Assembly (NCBI GenBank): GCA_030835875.1
Contig: JAURQY010000112.1
Location: forward strand, 1 to 17,917
Reading direction: 5' to 3'
Length of the DNA stretch: 17,917 bases
Origin: Nitriliruptorales bacterium
GTDB taxonomy: Bacteria > Actinomycetota > Nitriliruptoria > Nitriliruptorales > Nitriliruptoraceae
Shown: one piece after another, positions 14,148 to 17,917 of the stretch
How positions within the stretch are numbered: the first letter of the stretch is position 1
Layout: each line of letters starts with the position of its first letter
The notes under the pieces: model-generated
Databases searched by the model: none
Seen by the model: the letters and a program-made list of their open reading frames with translations, nothing else
Told to the model about the DNA's origin: nothing
Program-made: the position numbers and the translations under genes

Positions 14148-15502
14148 GTGGCGCGGTCACGATCGTCCCGCTGCCGAGCGCGCACCGCTTCGGACCCGAC
14201 GATGATGTGGTCGCGCCGTTGCTCGCCGCCGTGGAGGCCGCCGGCGTCACCCTCGCGGACGGCGACGTCGTGTGCATCGCCTCGAAGGTCATCGCCCTCG
14301 CGGAGGGTGCGCTGATCGATGTCGGCGCTGAGCTGCCGGGCAGCGGCGGGGCGGACCCGCCGGGGACGGTGCGTGCGCTCGCGCGGGGGCGCGCGGAGGA
14401 GATCGTGGCCGAGTCCGCGTGGGTGACCCTCACGCGCACGCATCACGGCTTCGTCGCCGCGAACGGCGGCATCGACCGCTCGAACGTCCCCGGCGACGGC
14501 TGGCTCGACCTGCCCCGGGATCCCGACGAGAGCGCGGCGGCGGTGCGGACAGCGATCAGGGAGCGGACCGGGCGGGACGTCGCCGTGGTCGTGACCGACA
14601 CCTTCGGCCGTCCGTGGCGCGTCGGACAGACGGACGTCGCGCTCGGCGCGGCGGGCATCGCGGTGCTGCGCGACGAGCGCGGCGGTCAGGACCTCGACGG
14701 GCGCCCGCTCGGCGTGACCGTCGCAGCGGTCGGCGACGCCATCGCGGGTGCCGCGGACCTCGTGCGCTCGAAGGCGAGCGCGACCCCGTTCGTGCTCATC
14801 CGCGGTCTCGCACCGCTGACCGGAGCCGGCGGCGCGCCGACGGGGAACGCCGCCGAGCTGATCCGGCCGCTCGAGGAGGACCTCTTCCGTCACGGGGGTG
14901 CGGAGGCGACCGTGGCGGGGCTGCTCGCACGACGCACGGTTCGGGCTTTCGACCCGGCACGGCCCGTGCCCGCGGCGCTCATCGAGGAGGCCGTCGCGAC
15001 CGCCACGACCGCGCCCGCTCCGCACCACACCCGTCCGCTGCGCGTGATCCGTCTGACGAGCCGGACGCGCACACGGCTGCTCGACGCCATGGCGGAGACG
15101 TGGCGCACCGACCTCCTGGCCGACGGGCACCCCGACGCGACGATCGACGCGCGCATCGCTCGGTCGGACGCGCTGCACCGCGAGGCGCCCGAACTGCTCG
15201 CCGTACTCGTCGACCGATCGGCCGCCCACGGCTACGCCGACGAGCGCCGCGCGCGCGCCGAACGCGACCTGTTCGTGCTCGCGGGGGGCGCCGCCATCGA
15301 GGCGCTGCTCGTGACGCTCTCCGCCAGAGGGTTGGGCGCCGCCTGGACGTCCTCGACGGTGTTCTGCCCCGACACCGTCCGCGACGTGCTCGCGCTCCCC
15401 ACGGACTGGGATCCGATCGGCACGATCGCCGTCGGGTGGCCCGCGACGCCCGTCACGCCGCGTCCGGAGCCTGATGCGACCGGGGTGCTCGAGGAGCGCT
15501 GA
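14144..15502 (+). CDS. fbiB: Coenzyme F420:L-glutamate ligase / dehydro-F420-0 reductase FbiB
   Basis: A 452-residue two-domain enzyme. Residues ~1-245 are the CofE gamma-glutamyl ligase (DGDVVCIASKVIALAEGAL, VTLTRTHHGFVAANGGIDRSNV, VVTDTFGRPWRVGQTDVALGAAG, RSKASATPFVLIRGL), which adds glutamates to F420-0 using GTP. Residues ~255-452 are an FMN-dependent nitroreductase-like domain (LLARRTVRAFDPARPVP, LFVLAGGAAIEALLVTLSARGLGAAW), which in mycobacterial FbiB reduces dehydro-F420-0. The full-length fusion is the actinobacterial form. The start is GTG 14144, whose last two bases and the next A form the fbiA stop codon; this four-base overlap implies translational coupling in a two-gene operon. 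Very secure. Confidence 0.97.
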   Translation: MSGAVTIVPLPSAHRFGPDDDVVAPLLAAVEAAGVTLADGDVVCIASKVIALAEGALIDVGAELPGSGGADPPGTVRALARGRAEEIVAESAWVTLTRTHHGFVAANGGIDRSNVPGDGWLDLPRDPDESAAAVRTAIRERTGRDVAVVVTDTFGRPWRVGQTDVALGAAGIAVLRDERGGQDLDGRPLGVTVAAVGDAIAGAADLVRSKASATPFVLIRGLAPLTGAGGAPTGNAAELIRPLEEDLFRHGGAEATVAGLLARRTVRAFDPARPVPAALIEEAVATATTAPAPHHTRPLRVIRLTSRTRTRLLDAMAETWRTDLLADGHPDATIDARIARSDALHREAPELLAVLVDRSAAHGYADERRARAERDLFVLAGGAAIEALLVTLSARGLGAAWTSSTVFCPDTVRDVLALPTDWDPIGTIAVGWPATPVTPRPEPDATGVLEER

Positions 15503-15559
15503 GCGCCTGTCGAGCGGGGAGCCGGCGCTGTCACGACCTGCCACGCACGACGGGACCCG

Positions 15560-15739
15560 CTGCCTAGGGTTCGCGGGGCCGGGCCTTCCCGGCGCCGTCC
15601 TGGACCCCTAGGGCGGCAGCGTCGGTGGCTCGGGTGGGCGACGGGAGCCCACAGCACGACGACGGACCACCGACACTCCTGGCGGCGCGCGGGCACCTGT
15701 TCTTCCCGTCCACCGCCGGGATGACTCCGGAGGAACAGA
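15560..15739 (+). promoter_or_regulatory. Hairpin-rich leader of the purine permease, candidate cis-regulatory RNA
   Basis: The 237-base gap before the permease holds several nested complementary arms. CTGCC/GGCAG (15560-15564, 15615-15619) with TAGGG/CCCTA inside enclose a hairpin GCCGGG-CCTT-CCCGGC (15578-15593). Next, GTCGGTGG/CCACCGAC (15621-15628, 15667-15674) encloses GTGGGC/GCCCAC (15634-15652). Finally GGCGG/CCGCC (15681-15717) lies before the ribosome site GGAGGA (15729-15734). CACTC at 15674-15678 could pair with GAGTG at 15738-15742, covering the start codon. It does not match the classical purine riboswitch. TAGGGT at 15565-15570 could alternatively be a -10 element, which would leave the first stem out of the transcript. 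Confidence 0.45.
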
Positions 15740-17092
15740 GTGAGCACTTCGACAAAGGCAACCGGGGGCGGCGCCCTCGACCGGTACTTCCAACTCGCCA
15801 AGAACGGCACGACCGTGCGGACCGAGGTCCTCGCGGGCGTGACGACGTTCCTCGCCATGGCCTACATCATGGCGCTGAACCCGATCATCCTCGCCGACGC
15901 CGGCATGGACTTCGGCGCGGTCTTCACCGCGACCGCGCTCGCCGCGGCCATCGGCAGCCTCATCATGGGCGTGTGGGGCAAGCTGCCCATCGCGCAGGCG
16001 CCCGGGATGGGCCTCAACGCGTTCTTCGCGTACACCGTGGTGCTAACGCTCGGCGTGCCGTGGGAGACCGCACTAGCCGGCACGCTCGTCTCCGGTGTGA
16101 TCTTCCTCATCTTCGCGCTGACAGGGCTGCGCCGCGCGGTCATCAACGCGATCCCGGTGCCCCTCAAGCTCGCCGTCGGCGCCGGCATCGGCCTCTTCAT
16201 CGCCTTCATCGGCCTGAAGGAGGGCGGCATCATCGTCAACGATGACACCGTCCTCGTGGGGCTCGGTGACCTGAGCAGCACGAAGGTGCAGCTCGCGCTG
16301 TTCGGCATCGTCGCCACCGCCATCATGCTCGCACGCGGCATCCGCGGCGCGGTCCTCTACGGCATCGTCGCGACGACCGTCGTCGGCATCCTCGTCGGCT
16401 TCATCGCTGCCCCCGAGGCCGTCTTCGGCTCGATCCCGAGCATCGCACCGACCTTCGGCGTCGCGTTCTCGTCGCTGCCCGACCTGCTGTCGCTCGACCT
16501 CGCACTCGTCGTGTTCGCCATGCTCTTCGTCGACTTCTTCGACACGGCCGGCACGCTGATCGCGGTCACCAAGCAGGCCGACCTGCTGACGCCGGAGGGG
16601 GAGCTGCCGAACGGCAACCGTCCGCTGGTCTCAGACGCCGTCGCGACGATCGCGGGCGCGGCGCTCGGGACCTCGACGACGACGTCCTACATCGAGTCGT
16701 CGTCCGGTGTCGGTGCAGGTGGCCGGACCGGCCTCACGTCGGTCACGACCTCGCTCCTGTTCGCGGTGATGCTGTTCCTGAACCCGCTCATCTTCACGAT
16801 CCTCGACCACCGCGAGGTGACGACGGCGGCGCTCGTGCTCGTCGGTCTGATGATGGCGCGCCCCCTCGGGGAGATCGCATGGGAAAGCTGGGAGATCGCC
16901 GTCCCGGCGTTCGCCACGGTGATCATCATGCCGCTCACCTACAACATCGCGTACGGCATCGCCTTCGGGCTCGTGCTCTACCCGGTCATGATGCTCGCGC
17001 GCGGGAAGGGGCGTGAGGTCTCGCCGACGATGTACGTGCTCGGCGTGCTCTTCATCCTGTACTTCGTGATCAGGACCGTGTCCTTCAGCTGA
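15740..17092 (+). CDS. AzgA-type NCS2 adenine/guanine/hypoxanthine permease
   Basis: A 450-residue inner-membrane transporter with about 12-14 hydrophobic helices, importing purine bases (probably hypoxanthine, guanine or adenine) with protons. Recognisable features of the AzgA/PbuG subgroup are MAYIMALNPIIL in the first helix, the substrate-region motif AQAPGMGLNAFFAY, MLFVDFFDTAGTLIAV in the middle, and the loop GTSTTTSYIESSSGVGAGGRTG. The start is GTG 15740, with GGAGGA about 5 bases upstream and STSTKATGGGALDRYFQLAKNGTTVRT as a normal N-terminus before the first helix. It lies in tandem behind fbiB but is separated by a structured 237-base leader, so it is probably controlled on its own. 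It converges on the GT2 gene at a strong hairpin. Family is secure; the exact purine is not. Confidence 0.94.
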   Translation: MSTSTKATGGGALDRYFQLAKNGTTVRTEVLAGVTTFLAMAYIMALNPIILADAGMDFGAVFTATALAAAIGSLIMGVWGKLPIAQAPGMGLNAFFAYTVVLTLGVPWETALAGTLVSGVIFLIFALTGLRRAVINAIPVPLKLAVGAGIGLFIAFIGLKEGGIIVNDDTVLVGLGDLSSTKVQLALFGIVATAIMLARGIRGAVLYGIVATTVVGILVGFIAAPEAVFGSIPSIAPTFGVAFSSLPDLLSLDLALVVFAMLFVDFFDTAGTLIAVTKQADLLTPEGELPNGNRPLVSDAVATIAGAALGTSTTTSYIESSSGVGAGGRTGLTSVTTSLLFAVMLFLNPLIFTILDHREVTTAALVLVGLMMARPLGEIAWESWEIAVPAFATVIIMPLTYNIAYGIAFGLVLYPVMMLARGKGREVSPTMYVLGVLFILYFVIRTVSFS

Positions 17093-17114
17093 GGACGGGT
17101 CCGACCACGACCCT

Positions 17115-17148
17115 GACGAGGGGGCGGCGTCCGCGCCGCCCCCTCGTC
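17115..17148. terminator. Strong bidirectional hairpin terminator
   Basis: A perfect 15-bp GC-rich stem, GACGAGGGGGCGGCG paired with CGCCGCCCCCTCGTC, with a 4-base loop TCCG. It lies between the convergent permease and glycosyltransferase genes, 22 bases past the permease stop and 37 bases past the other stop. There is no U-tract on either strand. Confidence 0.75.
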
Positions 17149-17185
17149 GTGTCGTAGGGCTCCCCCGGCCACCACGCCCCCCGGG

Positions 17186-17917
17186 TCAGCGAAGACCACG
17201 GCGGGCTGCGGCGATGACCCAGCCCGACGGCAGCGGCTCGCGCCATCGCGCGAGGACCTCGGCCAGGGGGACGGTCGCACGTTCGCGGTCGACCCGACCG
17301 CGTCGCAGCGCGGCGGGCAGGAGCCGGAGCCGCCCGAGCGCGAGCAGCATCGCGACGGGCGAGCGCAGCGCCGCGACGGACGTACGGAGGACCCACAGCG
17401 GTACGACGACGGCCGCGTCCCTCAGGAGCGAGGCGGCGCCCTCGTTGCCCAGCACGACGAGGGTGTGGTTCGCGAGGTTGAGGACGCGAACGCGGCGGCG
17501 GCGGCGGGCGGACGCTCCGGCCCGCGCGTGGTGGCCGACCGCCGTCGGCTCGTAACGTGCCGTCCAACCACGCTGGCGCGCACGCAGGTCGAGGTCGACG
17601 TCATCGAAGTACGCGACAAGGTCCTCCGTCAGGTACTCACGCCCGTGTCCGCGCCCGCGCGCGACGTCCTCCAGCATGGCGCGTCGGTGCAGCACCAGCG
17701 CACCCGAGGCGCCGAAGACCTCACCCGGGGTGTCGTGACGCCCGTCATCCGGCTCACCCGAACCCCGGTTGAGCAGAAGGCGCGGTCGCGTCAGCACGTG
17801 CCCGGTCGTGTCGATCGTCGCCGGCGCGCCGAGGCGCAGGACCTTGGGCTGCACGCTGCCACAGGTCGGATCGTCCGCGAGGACACGCATCATGATGGTG
17901 AGCGCATCCGGTTCGAC
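17186..17917 (-). CDS. GT2 glycosyltransferase, C-terminal part (WbbL/rhamnosyltransferase-like)
   Basis: The 243 C-terminal residues of a GT2 glycosyltransferase; the N-terminus lies beyond base 17917. The reading frame is open to the window edge (VEPDALTIMM...), so the ATG at 17893 is internal. Visible GT2 features are DALTIMMRVLADDPTCGSVQPKVL, GEVFGASGALVLHRRAML, the catalytic-base region EDLVAYFDDVDLDLRARQRGW and VGHHARAG, then a basic C-terminus with a hydrophobic stretch (LLRDAAVVVPLWVLRTSVAAL) typical of membrane-associated family members. In mycobacteria, the rhamnosyltransferase gene wbbL lies next to the PMM/fbiAB region, so a role in cell-wall linker or polysaccharide synthesis is plausible but inferred from position only. 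Donor and acceptor are unknown. Confidence 0.88.
   Translation of the reverse strand, partial: VEPDALTIMMRVLADDPTCGSVQPKVLRLGAPATIDTTGHVLTRPRLLLNRGSGEPDDGRHDTPGEVFGASGALVLHRRAMLEDVARGRGHGREYLTEDLVAYFDDVDLDLRARQRGWTARYEPTAVGHHARAGASARRRRRVRVLNLANHTLVVLGNEGAASLLRDAAVVVPLWVLRTSVAALRSPVAMLLALGRLRLLPAALRRGRVDRERATVPLAEVLARWREPLPSGWVIAAARRGLR

Noticed and set aside
15503..15739. Classical purine riboswitch before the purine permease
   Set aside because: The conserved core of the guanine/adenine aptamer and its two loop-loop hairpins are not found; the structure seen has a different plan.
15625..16245. 206-codon open frame overlapping the permease start
   Set aside because: The portion past 15740 is a shifted frame of the permease and turns Arg/His-rich; no domain or ribosome site supports it.

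Overview
The window is very GC-rich, densely coded chromosomal DNA from a bacterium of the phylum Actinomycetota. Evidence for this is a WhiB iron-sulfur regulator, a DUF3499 protein, a fused CofG/CofH protein (FbiC), a fused CofE/nitroreductase (FbiB), SigK-like ECF sigma architecture, and TANNNT-type -10 elements. The order whiB - metallopeptidase - DUF3499 - phosphomannomutase, with fbiA/fbiB nearby, matches from memory the mycobacterial Rv3257c-Rv3262 neighbourhood. It is therefore a conserved actinobacterial block rather than an island. I cannot fix the genus; a deep-branching, F420-producing lineage is a guess.

Layout, left to right. (1) 1-3758, minus strand: DUF3499 protein, phosphomannomutase, a 54-residue Trm112/UPF0434 zinc protein and a ComF phosphoribosyltransferase look like one transcription unit, followed by the 5' part of secA, which runs off the left edge. 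(2) 3847-4275, plus: a small zincin-type metallopeptidase diverging from DUF3499. (3) 4307-9144, minus: a DUF5719 secreted or anchored protein, translationally coupled to a ~1060-residue membrane protein with an N-terminal GT2 glycosyltransferase domain. (4) 9272-10379, minus: WhiB2-like regulator and an ECF sigma factor without an adjacent anti-sigma gene. (5) 10437-15502: the coenzyme F420 locus, fbiC on the minus strand diverging from fbiA-fbiB on the plus strand. (6) 15740-17092, plus: an AzgA-type purine permease behind a 237-base, hairpin-rich leader. (7) 17186-17917, minus: the C-terminal part of a GT2 (WbbL-like) glycosyltransferase running off the right edge.

The genes fall into two themes. 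One is envelope construction: PMM for mannose-1-P/GDP-mannose, two glycosyltransferases, DUF5719, SecA and WhiB2. The other is F420 cofactor synthesis: FbiC makes FO, FbiA attaches the phospho-three-carbon acid, and FbiB reduces the intermediate and adds glutamates. CofC/FbiD is not in the window. No tRNA, rRNA, CRISPR array, insertion sequence or prophage gene was seen. No gene-free stretch exceeds 300 bases; the longest are 15503-15739 and 9572-9794, and both carry regulatory-looking sequence.

The most interesting signals are regulatory. They are two divergent promoter pairs whose opposing promoters carry near-identical sequences (3758-3847 and 13087-13156), a perfect 18-bp palindrome at the predicted fbiAB start site, the structured leader of the purine permease, and an apparently non-standard (ATC) start or a frameshift at the large glycosyltransferase gene. 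I found no clearly new enzymatic system; the coupled GT2-membrane/DUF5719 pair is the least understood protein content.
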